A stretch of 7,125 bases of DNA from an uncultured Porticoccus sp. Lineage in GTDB: Bacteria > Pseudomonadota > Gammaproteobacteria > Pseudomonadales > Porticoccaceae. The notes beneath the pieces are model-generated. The model saw only the letters and a list, made by a program, of their open reading frames with translations. It was not told the DNA's origin and made no database searches. A program made the position numbers and the translations under genes. Below, piece after piece: positions 1 to 6,582 of this stretch. Position 1 is the first letter of the stretch. The number at the start of each line of letters is the position of its first letter. The DNA is taken from contig CATLZI010000109.1 of NCBI GenBank assembly GCA_950063125.1, positions 1-7,125 on the forward strand. Direction: 5' to 3'.

Positions 1-221
1 CGCAAACCATACGCGGTACAAGCATTCTCTTGGGTATTGATGACGGTAATGAGAACACGGATACGGAAAGAACGGCCACGACCCAACAAAAAAATTGCCT
101 CAAGGAGGCTGGTCTTCCCGCTACCGTTGGGGCCGTGGAAAAGATTCACCTGCGGAGAAAGAGACAGCTGAATGTGCTTCAGATTTCTCAATCCGTGCAC
201 ATGCAACTGTTTAAGATACAT
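1..221 (-). CDS. recF: RecF, DNA replication/repair ATPase (N-terminal part only)
   Basis: The first 73 codons of RecF are present; the gene continues beyond the left edge. The protein begins MYLKQLHVHGLRNLKHIQLS and carries the ABC/SMC-type Walker A motif GPNGSGKTS at residues 30-38, followed by LLEAIFLLGRGRSFR, the usual RecF continuation. RecF is a cytosolic ATPase that, with RecO and RecR, helps load RecA at single-strand gaps. The ATG at 219-221 is well fixed, because an in-frame TAG lies four codons upstream at 231-233 with no other start between. No good Shine-Dalgarno sequence is visible before it. It lies 37 bp after dnaN in the classical dnaA-dnaN-recF order, so it is probably co-transcribed and perhaps translationally coupled to dnaN. 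The ORF reads only on the minus strand, and the plus-strand frame here is a shadow. Confidence 0.93.
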   Translation of the reverse strand, partial: MYLKQLHVHGLRNLKHIQLSLSPQVNLFHGPNGSGKTSLLEAIFLLGRGRSFRIRVLITVINTQENACTAYGL

Positions 222-225
222 TGAC

Positions 226-269
226 TGCGTCTATTGTTATATCCAAAACCGATACACTCTATAGACGCA
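226..269 (-). repeat. Perfect 9-bp inverted repeat across the dnaN stop / recF start junction
   Basis: The arms TGCGTCTAT (226-234) and ATAGACGCA (261-269) are perfectly complementary and separated by 26 bp. In the minus-strand transcript one arm covers the last dnaN codons and part of the TAG stop, and the other ends four bases before the recF ATG, where a ribosome would bind. A hairpin here could mask recF initiation until ribosomes finishing dnaN open it. The repeat is seen directly; the role is inference. A 9-bp repeat at this spacing is expected about once by chance in a window this long. Confidence 0.45.
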
Positions 270-1362
270 TCGGCATTACCACGTAAACAGCACCCTCTGT
301 CGCAGGGTCTTCAATCAGCGCACTGCTGTTTGCATCGGACAGGGTAAAGCGGACCTCTTCCCCACGTAAGACATTAAGCACATCAATGACATAGCTAACA
401 TTAAAACCTATTTCCAATTCGCCAGCATCGTAGTTAACAGCTACGTCTTCCTGGGCCTCCTCCTGCTCCGGGTTATTCGCGGTCAACGTCAACAGGCCAT
501 CACTGAGGAGCAAACGCACACCGCGATATTTTTCATTGGAAAGGATCGCGGTGCGACTAAATGCCTGCCGCAACTCCTCCCTCCGACCGATGAGTTGTTT
601 ATTGCCGCCTTTGGGCAAGACACGCTGATAGTCAGGATAGGCGCCATCAACCAATTTTGAAGTAAAACGAAATTCTGGTGTTGAAACCCGTATGTGATTA
701 TTGCCAAGTACGACTTCAACCCCGGCATCCTCAACAAGCAGCCGGGACAGCTCCAAAACACCCTTGCGTGGAATGATGACCTGTAACGCGTTACTATCAG
801 GACTCTCCAGGGGGGCGTCACGCATGGCCAGCCGATGACCATCCGTTGCAACAACCCGCACTCGGCCTTCACCGACCTCAAGTAGCATGCCATTCAGGTA
901 GTAGCGTACATCCTGCTGGGCCATCGCAAACGCTGTGCTATCCAGCAATTGTTTGAAGGTTTGCTGACTCAGGGAAAACTCCCTGTTACCAGGACCATCT
1001 TCTACACTCGGAAATTCATTTGCCGGAAGTGTTGACAGGGTAAAACGGCTTCTGCCACTCGTAACCGTTGCACGACCCGCATCCACCGAGATAGTCAACT
1101 CTGCACCCTCGGGCAGAGAACGACAAATATCCATCAACTTTCGACCAGGCACCGTGATTTCACCATCTATAACCGGACTGTCACCCAGATCCAGATAGCC
1201 AAGAATTTCTACTTCAAGATCCGTTCCAGTTAACGACAAACGGCCTCCACTCAAGCCAATCAGCACATTTGATAGGATGGGTAAGGTCTGACGTCTTTCA
1301 ACAACGCCAACCACCAACTGCAGGGGCTTAAGAAAATCTTCTCGCGATACGGTGAACTTCAT
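259..1362 (-). CDS. dnaN: DNA polymerase III beta subunit (sliding clamp)
   Basis: DnaN is the ring-shaped homodimeric clamp that encircles DNA, tethers DNA polymerase III, and serves as a docking platform for other replication and repair proteins. The 367-residue length fits the family (366 in E. coli). The three topologically similar clamp domains should span roughly residues 1-120, 121-245 and 246-367. Recognisable segments are SLTGTDLEVE (43-52), MAQQDVRYYLNGML (147-160), VATDGHRLA (171-179), FTSKLVDGAYPDY (233-245), GFNVSYVIDVLN (319-330) and the C-terminal VVMPMRL. H176, L178, P243, V248 and M363 correspond to residues of the E. coli peptide-binding cleft. The ATG at 1360-1362 has a GGAAG ribosome site seven bases upstream. 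It lies 94 bp after dnaA and 37 bp before recF, consistent with a dnaA-dnaN-recF operon. Nothing is missing or broken. Confidence 0.98.
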   Translation of the reverse strand: MKFTVSREDFLKPLQLVVGVVERRQTLPILSNVLIGLSGGRLSLTGTDLEVEILGYLDLGDSPVIDGEITVPGRKLMDICRSLPEGAELTISVDAGRATVTSGRSRFTLSTLPANEFPSVEDGPGNREFSLSQQTFKQLLDSTAFAMAQQDVRYYLNGMLLEVGEGRVRVVATDGHRLAMRDAPLESPDSNALQVIIPRKGVLELSRLLVEDAGVEVVLGNNHIRVSTPEFRFTSKLVDGAYPDYQRVLPKGGNKQLIGRREELRQAFSRTAILSNEKYRGVRLLLSDGLLTLTANNPEQEEAQEDVAVNYDAGELEIGFNVSYVIDVLNVLRGEEVRFTLSDANSSALIEDPATEGAVYVVMPMRL

Positions 1363-1421
1363 TAGCTATCTTCCAACAAGTAAATAAGGTCGGTTATCTG
1401 AGGGCTACTATTATGATCTAT

Positions 1422-1463
1422 CCTGGATTCCGGGAACAGGTTTTGTCACCTGACAGTCAGGTG
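1422..1463 (-). repeat. Tandem hairpins between dnaA and dnaN
   Basis: Two adjacent dyads sit at the end of dnaA. The first, CACCTGACAGTCAGGTG at 1447-1463, is a perfect palindrome with 8-bp arms around one base and contains the dnaA TGA stop (1457-1459). The second, CCTGGATTCCGGGAACAGG at 1422-1440, has 8 pairing positions with a 2-base bulge. The CCTG/CAGG arms alternate four times (1422, 1437, 1449, 1459), so CAGGT at 1437-1441 can also pair with ACCTG at 1448-1452, giving mutually exclusive folds. Neither hairpin is followed by a U-run on the minus strand, so they do not look like simple intrinsic terminators. A role in mRNA processing, stability or control of dnaN is possible but unproven. 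Confidence 0.5.
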
Positions 1464-2887
1464 GTCAATGCCCGAAGTAGTTGCTTGAAGTCTTCACCTA
1501 TATCACGACTCGTTTCCTGCAACTCTTTGACCTTCCGGCAAGCATGGAGGACCGTTGTATGATCCCTACCACCGAAGGCCTCCCCTATTTCCGGCAAGCT
1601 GTGATTTGTCAGCTCCTTGGCCAACGCCATTGCCACCTGCCGTGGTCTGGCGATTGACCGGCTTCTGCGTTTTGAAAGAAGCTCAGACAGTTTAACCTTG
1701 TAATATTCAGACACCACCCGCTGGATATTATCGATGGTCACCAGTTTGTCCTGCAGGGCCAGGAGATCCCGAAGGGATTCACGAATCAGGTCGATATCTA
1801 TGGTCCTACCGGTAAAGTGAGCACTTGCTATAACTCTTTTTAGAGCACCTTCAAGCTCTCGTACATTTGACCGGATGCGCTGGGCAATAAAAAAAGCAGC
1901 GTCGGTCGGCAATTCAACCTTTGCCTGGTGAGCCTTTTTAATAAGAATCGCTACGCGGGTTTCCAGCTCCGGTGGCTCTACCGCAACAGTCAGCCCCCAC
2001 CCAAAACGGGATTTGAGGCGCTCTTCAAGACCATTGATTTCTTTTGGGTAACGGTCACAGGTCAGTATCATTTGCTGACCGCCCTCAAGGAGCGCATTGA
2101 AGGTATGAAAAAACTCTTCCTGAGATCGCTCCTTGCCTGCAAAAAACTGGATGTCATCAATTAACAAAGCATCTACGGAACGGTAGAAGCGCTTGAAATC
2201 GTTGATGGCATTTAACTGCAATGCCTTGACCATATCCGCAACAAAACGCTCAGAATGGAGATAAATAATCTTTGCATTGGGTTTCTGCAGACGCAGCGCA
2301 TTGCCCACCGCATGCATCAAGTGGGTTTTCCCCAGCCCAACACCACCATAGATGAAAAGTGGGTTGTAAGAGCCGCCGGGGTTTTCAGCAATCTGCTTCG
2401 AGGCAGCCAGTGCCAGCTGGTTGGATTTCCCCTCGACAAAGGAAGAAAAGGTAAAAACCTCATTTATATTGCTTTGATGATTCAGTCCACCCTCAATACC
2501 ACTGTTTCTGGAAGCGGCATGTGTCTGTGGGCGAGCCGGGATAGCAGCAGCCACTGGGACTGAGACAACGGCATCAACCTCCAGATCAGGAGATGGCCTC
2601 GATACCGCCGCCCCCTGTTCCCTTTCATGAACACCTGATTCTACGGTGACGGCACATCGCTCCCCGCAAACCTGCTGATAAATATCGACGATTCGATCGA
2701 GAAACTTGTCCGACACCCAGTCTTTCACAAAACGATTGGGTGCCAACAGACAGACGCTGTTTGAGGTGGTCGATCCCTCAGGCTGAGAGGTATCGAGTTT
2801 AAGTGGCCTTATCCAGGTATTAAATTGTTGTGCTGGCAACTCTTCCTGAAGATAACCAAGACACTTTTCCCATAAAATTTGAGCCAA
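1457..2887 (-). CDS. dnaA: Chromosomal replication initiator protein DnaA
   Basis: DnaA binds DnaA boxes at oriC, oligomerises with ATP, unwinds the AT-rich element and recruits the DnaB helicase. It also regulates its own transcription. The 476-residue protein shows domain I (about 1-85, WEKCL and [10 protein letters not shown]), a variable linker II (about 86-140), AAA+ domain III (about 141-380) and DNA-binding domain IV. Walker A is GGVGLGKTH at 181-189 (K187) and Walker B is LLIDDIQFF at 241-249. By alignment, R294 matches the E. coli arginine finger R285 and R343 the sensor-2 R334. Domain IV has the DnaA signature, with [11 protein letters not shown] at 407-417 and [12 protein letters not shown] at 439-450. 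The start is TTG (2885-2887): it places W6 exactly as in E. coli and Pseudomonas, AAGAAGGGG lies six bases upstream, and no ATG or GTG is in frame back to the TGA at 2954-2956. Confidence 0.98.
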   Translation of the reverse strand: MAQILWEKCLGYLQEELPAQQFNTWIRPLKLDTSQPEGSTTSNSVCLLAPNRFVKDWVSDKFLDRIVDIYQQVCGERCAVTVESGVHEREQGAAVSRPSPDLEVDAVVSVPVAAAIPARPQTHAASRNSGIEGGLNHQSNINEVFTFSSFVEGKSNQLALAASKQIAENPGGSYNPLFIYGGVGLGKTHLMHAVGNALRLQKPNAKIIYLHSERFVADMVKALQLNAINDFKRFYRSVDALLIDDIQFFAGKERSQEEFFHTFNALLEGGQQMILTCDRYPKEINGLEERLKSRFGWGLTVAVEPPELETRVAILIKKAHQAKVELPTDAAFFIAQRIRSNVRELEGALKRVIASAHFTGRTIDIDLIRESLRDLLALQDKLVTIDNIQRVVSEYYKVKLSELLSKRRSRSIARPRQVAMALAKELTNHSLPEIGEAFGGRDHTTVLHACRKVKELQETSRDIGEDFKQLLRALTT

Positions 2888-2893
2888 ACCAAA

Positions 2894-2902
2894 CCCCTTC
2901 TT
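2894..2902 (-). promoter_or_regulatory. Ribosome binding site that fixes the TTG start of dnaA
   Basis: AAGAAGGGG on the minus strand is a purine-rich Shine-Dalgarno-like sequence with six bases (TTTGGT) between it and the TTG at 2885-2887. It supports this rare start codon over any other candidate, since the frame contains no ATG or GTG upstream before a stop. Confidence 0.7.
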
Positions 2903-2972
2903 TGCTTTGTAGGCGGCACGAAAATGCGGATACTTCGCGTTGTTCTTATGGCCTCAGTCTAGCGATAAAAGG

Positions 2973-3022
2973 CTCAGTTATCCACACCTATCTGGCATTA
3001 CCTTAACAGGGATATAACTGAG
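2973..3022. repeat. Inverted repeat CTCAGTTAT / ATAACTGAG around the left DnaA-box region
   Basis: The arms at 2973-2981 and 3014-3022 are perfectly complementary over 9 bp, with 32 bp between. The left arm overlaps the first DnaA box and the right arm opens the AT-rich block. A near-direct copy of the left half, GCCTCAGT at 2951-2958, sits exactly 20 bp before GGCTCAGT at 2971-2978, about two helical turns. It could be a regulator site, a transcript hairpin in the dnaA leader, or chance. Confidence 0.4.
2978..2986 (+). promoter_or_regulatory. DnaA box TTATCCACA (perfect consensus)
   Basis: The nine bases match the strongest E. coli DnaA box exactly. The box lies 90 bp before the dnaA start codon, where DnaA binding could both contribute to origin function and repress dnaA transcription. 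Its first four bases overlap the left arm of an inverted repeat (2973-2981). Confidence 0.85.
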
Positions 3023-3068
3023 TATATTTATATTTATCAGTAGGTTATATAATGCAAGAGGTTTTATG

Positions 3069-3077
3069 TTATACACA
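3069..3077 (+). promoter_or_regulatory. DnaA box TTATACACA (perfect consensus)
   Basis: The nine bases fit TTATNCACA exactly. The box stands in the middle of the AT-rich block, with AT-rich sequence on both sides (3011-3068 and 3078-3110), in the same orientation as the box at 2978. Confidence 0.8.
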
Positions 3078-3115
3078 GAAAAAAAGTTTGTAATGGTTGT
3101 TTTTTAATCAAACAC

Positions 3116-3124
3116 TGTGGATAA
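3116..3124 (-). promoter_or_regulatory. DnaA box TTATCCACA (perfect consensus, reverse)
   Basis: TGTGGATAA on the plus strand is the reverse complement of the strong DnaA box. It forms half of the dyad GATAACCTGTTATC (3120-3133), whose other half starts a weak box-like sequence, TTATCAAAA (3129-3137, two mismatches). The result is a head-to-head pair of one strong and one weak site four bases apart. It faces the opposite way to the other two boxes. Confidence 0.82.
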
Positions 3125-3230
3125 CCTGTTATCAAAATGTGTGTTTACTGGGGATTTGCTGTCAAAGAGATAATATGAGCGGGCGCCGTTACTGGCCTGC
3201 AGTGATTAATGACTGTCCGCCGAAAACAAG

Positions 3231-4604
3231 TCATTTTCCGATGCAAAAACTGGAAAAAATTTCACCCAGCAGATCATCCGAAGTAAACTCTCCTGTGATT
3301 TCGGCCAGGCACTGCTGGGCCAAACGCAAGTCTTCGGCAAGCAGCTCGCCCGCACCAGCCTCATTGAGTTGTTTTTCACCGCTACACAGATATTGTTGGG
3401 TACGCTGCAGAGCATCGAGATGGCGCCGTCTGGCGGTAAACCCCCCCGCCCCACTGCCCGAATAACCCATGCACTGCTTGAGATGATCAACCAGATAATC
3501 CAGACCACGGCTATGTTTGGCTGAGAGCATCACTACCGGATACCCCTGATTATCTGTAATACCCACCGGGATCCCCGACGCATCCGCTTTGTTCAGGATG
3601 AAACTGATATTGTCGGCCTGTGGAAACCTGCTGAAATACTCCGGCCAGTTCTTTTGTGGATCCAGCGAGTAGGGTTGACTGCTGTCCACCACAAACAGAA
3701 CACGATCCGCTTCTTCTATTGCCTGCCAGGCCCGACGAATACCTTCCCGCTCAATAGGATCAGCAGACTCGCGCAAGCCCGCCGTGTCGATGACATGCAG
3801 CGGCATCCCATCCAGGTTGATCTCCTCCCGCAATAAATCCCTGGTAGTACCCTCTATATCGGTGACGATGGCACTGTCCCTACCCGACAGCGCATTAAGC
3901 AAGCTGGACTTGCCGGCATTGGGCTTGCCTGCAATAACGACCGTCATACCCTCTTTCAGCAGAGCACCCTGTGTTGCTTGATGAAAAACCTGATCAAGCT
4001 GAGTAACGATCTCATGTAAATCTGCACTGACCCGGCCATCAGCCAAAAAGTCGATTTCCTCCTCGGGGAAATCAATGGCCGCTTCCACATAAACCCGCAG
4101 ACCGGTCAATGCCTCCAGTAATTGGTGGATCTTGGTGGAAAAGGCCCCCTGCAGAGAACGGACTGCACAACGGGCGGCCTGTACCGAGGTGGCACTAATG
4201 AGATCGGCAATGGCTTCGGCCTGAGTCAGATCGAGCTTGTCGTTGAGGAAAGCACGCTGTGAAAACTCACCGGGCAAGGCGAGCCTGGCACCCAGCTCAA
4301 CAGCCCGCTGTAGCAGTATATCCATGATGACTGGACCACCATGCCCCTGCAGTTCGAGCACATGTTCTCCGGTAAAGGAGTGGGGGGCAGGAAAATAAAT
4401 CGCCAGACCGCGATCAATAACCTGATGATTGCCGTCGTGAAAGTCTGTAAAAACAGCTTTGCGGGGTTCCAGACTCTTCCCAATTAACGCGTCGACAAAG
4501 GGACCCAGTGCGGCCCCCGAAATACGTATCACGCCGACCCCACCGCGGCCCGGCGGGGTCGCCACTGCGACAATAACATCATGATCGTGACTGGGGCTGT
4601 TCAT
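3231..4604 (-). CDS. mnmE: tRNA uridine-5-carboxymethylaminomethyl modification GTPase MnmE
   Basis: MnmE (TrmE) with MnmG installs the aminomethyl-type group on the wobble uridine U34 of certain tRNAs, using a methylene-tetrahydrofolate-derived carbon and GTP hydrolysis. The 457-residue protein has the N-terminal folate-binding domain (about 1-120, with [20 protein letters not shown] at 11-30). A helical domain is split by an inserted G domain (about 216-380). G motifs are GKPNAGKSS (226-234), EGTTRD (251-256), DTAG (273-276), NKAD (338-341) and SAK (361-363). The essential C-terminal CIGK box with C454 is intact. The ATG at 4602-4604 is preceded by GGTGAT, a modest ribosome site. It begins only eight bases after the U-run of a terminator behind yidC, so it may depend on read-through or a promoter inside yidC. 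Its 3' end faces the dnaA/oriC region, an unusual neighbour. Confidence 0.98.
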   Translation of the reverse strand: MNSPSHDHDVIVAVATPPGRGGVGVIRISGAALGPFVDALIGKSLEPRKAVFTDFHDGNHQVIDRGLAIYFPAPHSFTGEHVLELQGHGGPVIMDILLQRAVELGARLALPGEFSQRAFLNDKLDLTQAEAIADLISATSVQAARCAVRSLQGAFSTKIHQLLEALTGLRVYVEAAIDFPEEEIDFLADGRVSADLHEIVTQLDQVFHQATQGALLKEGMTVVIAGKPNAGKSSLLNALSGRDSAIVTDIEGTTRDLLREEINLDGMPLHVIDTAGLRESADPIEREGIRRAWQAIEEADRVLFVVDSSQPYSLDPQKNWPEYFSRFPQADNISFILNKADASGIPVGITDNQGYPVVMLSAKHSRGLDYLVDHLKQCMGYSGSGAGGFTARRRHLDALQRTQQYLCSGEKQLNEAGAGELLAEDLRLAQQCLAEITGEFTSDDLLGEIFSSFCIGK

Positions 4605-4612
4605 GTATCACC

Positions 4613-4635
4613 AAAAAGGCTCCCGGAGGAGCCTT
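4613..4635 (-). terminator. Rho-independent terminator after yidC
   Basis: On the minus strand an 8-bp perfect stem AAGGCTCC / GGAGCCTT encloses the tetraloop TCCG and runs directly into a T5 tract. It starts seven bases after the yidC stop codon and ends eight bases before the mnmE ATG. It should end or attenuate the rpmH-rnpA-yidD-yidC transcript and reduce mnmE expression. Confidence 0.88.
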
Positions 4636-4642
4636 GAAGTAT

Positions 4643-6349
4643 TTATTTCTTTTTCGCCGAAGCCGCTTCTATCTGACGGGTGATCATCCACTGTTGAAGG
4701 ATCGAAAGAAGGTTGTTTACTGTCCAGTAAAGCACCAACCCGGCCGGAAAAAACATAAAGAAAAAAGTAAAGGCAATTGGCATCATTTGCATGATTTTTG
4801 CCTGTGTGGGATCTGGGGGCGTAGGGTTCAGTTTCTGCTGAACATACATACTGGCACCCATTAACAACGGCAGAATAAACAGCGGATCCTTGACGGATAA
4901 ATCCTGAATCCAGAGAATCCAGGGTGCATGTCGCAACTCCACACTCTCAAATAATACCCAGTAAAGCGCAATGAAAACAGGCATCTGCACCAGGATAGGC
5001 AGGCACCCACCCATGGGATTGACCTTTTCCCGTTTGTACAGGTTCATTGTCTCCTGGGAGAGTTTCTGGCGATCATCCCCATAGAGATCTTTCAGGCGCA
5101 TCATTTCTGGCTGCAAGCGACGCATGTTCGCCATGGAACGATAGCTGGTAGCAGAGAGTTTATAGAATGCCGCCTTGATAAAGATGGTCAAAAGGATGAT
5201 CGACCAACCCCAGTTGCCGATCAATTCGTGCAGCTGGTAGAGCACCCAGAACAGGGGTTTGGAAACCCACCAGAGCCAACCGTAATCTACGGTCAAATCC
5301 AGGTAAGGGGAAATTTTCTCCAGCCTGTATTGATCCTTGGGGCCAGCATAAAATGCGGCTTTGAACTCCCCGGTAGTGCCGGGTTCAACTGATGTCTGAG
5401 GCGAAGTAAAACCTATGGCGTAAAGATCCTGGTTGCCAAGCTGGCGCAGGGAAAAGGTATTGGTTGTTGATTGATCCGGGATCCAGGCACTGATGAAATA
5501 GTGTTGAATCATTGCAACCCAGCCACCTGTCAGGCTGTCCTTGAATGGTTTTTCAGCGAGATCGCCGAAATCGAGCTTTTTGTAGTTTTCTTCCGTAGTG
5601 CGCAACGCTGCGCCAACATAGGGGTTCATCCCCATTCCGGTGGCCACCTGGGGCTCATGGCTATCGCGCTTGATCTGGCCAAACAAGCCCGCCTTCCAGT
5701 TATCAGTACCCCGATTGTCGACCAGATAGCTCACCTCAATCAGGTGGTCGCCCCGGGTAAAACTGAACCGTTTGGTGATGGTGACGTCATTCTGCTGGAA
5801 AACCATGTCAACATGAAGCTCATCAGCATCTCCAGCGAGTTGATAATCATTTTTTGCGGCCTTGAAGAGCGGACGGCCCTCCGTGTTATCTGTGCCGTCG
5901 ACGCCGATCAGGCCACTTTGTGCAATATAAGTCGTACTGGCTGTCTGATTGAGCAGTACAAAAGGCGAGGAATCCTCTTCCAGCTCCGTCAGGTGTTCTG
6001 GCAACGCCACCCGAACAATATCGCCACCCCGGGTGTCAATCAAGACATTGAGCACATCCGTGGATACAGATAACAGACGGTCTGTCGTCGTTTCGGATTC
6101 GGTCGATTCAACGGGTGTTGACGTTACCGAAGAAGTATCACTTTGTAGTGTAGGTATTTCGTTTTCAGCAGAAGCCGGTGTTCTGTCACTGGGTGCTTGT
6201 GGCATCTCCGGGGCCAAGACAGTTTCTTCAGAAACAGGAGTCTGATTTGCCTCTTGAGTGCTCTGAAAGGTATCCCACTCAAGAAACAACATATATAGCA
6301 CTATCAGCATGCCAGCTATCAGTAATGAACGTTGCCAATCCATAGTCAT
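4643..6349 (-). CDS. yidC: Membrane protein insertase YidC
   Basis: YidC inserts and folds inner-membrane proteins, alone or with SecYEG. The 568 residues follow the Gram-negative plan. There is an N-terminal membrane anchor (about 9-23), a Ser/Thr/Glu-rich linker (about 28-90) and a large periplasmic beta domain (about 95-350). The conserved five-helix Oxa1-like core starts near 361. The core shows the groove arginine R410 in SMANMRRLQPEM (R366 in E. coli), the cytoplasmic hairpin to about 442, VNPMGGCLPILVQMP (443-457), LYWVLFESVELRHAP (462-476) and FFPAGLVLYWTVNNLL (533-548), with a basic AKKK tail. Two ATGs compete: 6347-6349 and 6341-6343. The second gives MDWQRSLL, matching the family's usual MDxQR start, so the protein may be 566 residues. 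The first ATG directly abuts the yidD TAA stop, suggesting coupled translation. A terminator follows. Confidence 0.98.
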   Translation of the reverse strand: MTMDWQRSLLIAGMLIVLYMLFLEWDTFQSTQEANQTPVSEETVLAPEMPQAPSDRTPASAENEIPTLQSDTSSVTSTPVESTESETTTDRLLSVSTDVLNVLIDTRGGDIVRVALPEHLTELEEDSSPFVLLNQTASTTYIAQSGLIGVDGTDNTEGRPLFKAAKNDYQLAGDADELHVDMVFQQNDVTITKRFSFTRGDHLIEVSYLVDNRGTDNWKAGLFGQIKRDSHEPQVATGMGMNPYVGAALRTTEENYKKLDFGDLAEKPFKDSLTGGWVAMIQHYFISAWIPDQSTTNTFSLRQLGNQDLYAIGFTSPQTSVEPGTTGEFKAAFYAGPKDQYRLEKISPYLDLTVDYGWLWWVSKPLFWVLYQLHELIGNWGWSIILLTIFIKAAFYKLSATSYRSMANMRRLQPEMMRLKDLYGDDRQKLSQETMNLYKREKVNPMGGCLPILVQMPVFIALYWVLFESVELRHAPWILWIQDLSVKDPLFILPLLMGASMYVQQKLNPTPPDPTQAKIMQMMPIAFTFFFMFFPAGLVLYWTVNNLLSILQQWMITRQIEAASAKKK

Positions 6350-6580
6350 TTAACTCTTTTCTTTTTCAGATTGCGGTACGGGATCATAGCCACCACTGTG
6401 AAAGGGGTGACACTTTAACAGACGCTGAAACCCAAGGTAGATACCCTTTGAAACACCATGCACTTTGATTGCCTCTTCCGCATAGCAGGAGCAACTGGGA
6501 TAAAAACGACAGTTTTTTCCCAACAGAGGGCTTATCAGGTACTGATAGCCTTTTAGCATAGCCAGCAACAATGAACGCAT
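6350..6580 (-). CDS. yidD: YidD, membrane protein insertion efficiency factor
   Basis: YidD is a small inner-membrane-associated protein that aids YidC-dependent membrane protein insertion; its exact mechanism is not settled. The 76-residue sequence has the family signature: an amphipathic N-terminal helix (about 1-20), [23 protein letters not shown] (15-37, conserved C24 and C30), [15 protein letters not shown] (46-60, C57) and HSGGYDPVP (61-69). The length is close to the 85 residues of E. coli YidD. C32 is an additional cysteine at a variable position. The ATG at 6578-6580 lies two bases after the rnpA stop, and the TAA directly abuts the yidC ATG, so translation of the three genes is probably coupled. 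It has no convincing ribosome site of its own. Confidence 0.96.
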   Translation of the reverse strand: MRSLLLAMLKGYQYLISPLLGKNCRFYPSCSCYAEEAIKVHGVSKGIYLGFQRLLKCHPFHSGGYDPVPQSEKEKS

Positions 6581-6582
6581 GA

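Larger units (their letters stand above)
2888..3230. other. Candidate oriC / dnaA regulatory region (no gene)
   Basis: This 343-bp stretch between mnmE and dnaA has no credible ORF. It contains three perfect TTATNCACA DnaA boxes (2978-2986, 3069-3077 and 3116-3124 in reverse). Between and beside them is a very AT-rich block: 3011-3110 has 23 G or C bases in 100 by direct count, and 3021-3050 only five in 30, suitable for duplex unwinding. Proximity to dnaA is the usual oriC location. There is no GATC in the region, so Dam/SeqA control of the E. coli kind is unlikely. One IHF-like core (AATCAA at 3106-3111) is present but its downstream half does not match. The dnaA promoter must lie here too, but I see no strong -35/-10 pair on the minus strand. 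The region may be oriC, only the dnaA control region, or both. Confidence 0.6.

Noticed and set aside
489..893. 134-codon minus-strand frame inside dnaN
   Set aside because: It is in an alternative frame on the same strand as dnaN, which is complete and conserved over this stretch.
1407..1420. CATAAT as a -10 element of a dnaN promoter on the minus strand
   Set aside because: No acceptable -35 sequence is found 16-19 bp upstream and there is no extended -10 TG; a hexamer alone is not enough.
3079..3113. Possible minus-strand terminator (GTTTG / CAAAC stem followed by T7)
   Set aside because: The stem is only 5 bp and AT-rich with an 18-base loop, too weak to call; the T-run fits the general AT-richness of the region.
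3106..3118. IHF binding site in the candidate origin
   Set aside because: AATCAA matches the first half of the consensus, but the TTR half at the correct spacing is not matched.
3200..3215. Imperfect 16-bp palindrome CAGTGATTAATGACTG after mnmE
   Set aside because: With one mismatched pair, such palindromes are expected more than once by chance in this window, and no U-run or known site is attached.
3097..3465. 122-codon plus-strand frame starting in the intergenic region
   Set aside because: Most of it is antisense to mnmE, and its start lies in the AT-rich DnaA-box region. The predicted protein has no recognisable family features.
5471..6073. 200-codon open frame on the plus strand inside yidC
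   Set aside because: It is fully antisense to a well-supported yidC, has no recognisable domain, and no ribosome site was found; it is a coding shadow.
4643..6349. Ser/Thr/Glu-rich stretch of YidC (residues 28-90) as a foreign insertion
   Set aside because: A variable, low-complexity linker after the first membrane helix is common in Gram-negative YidC; nothing suggests an inserted domain.
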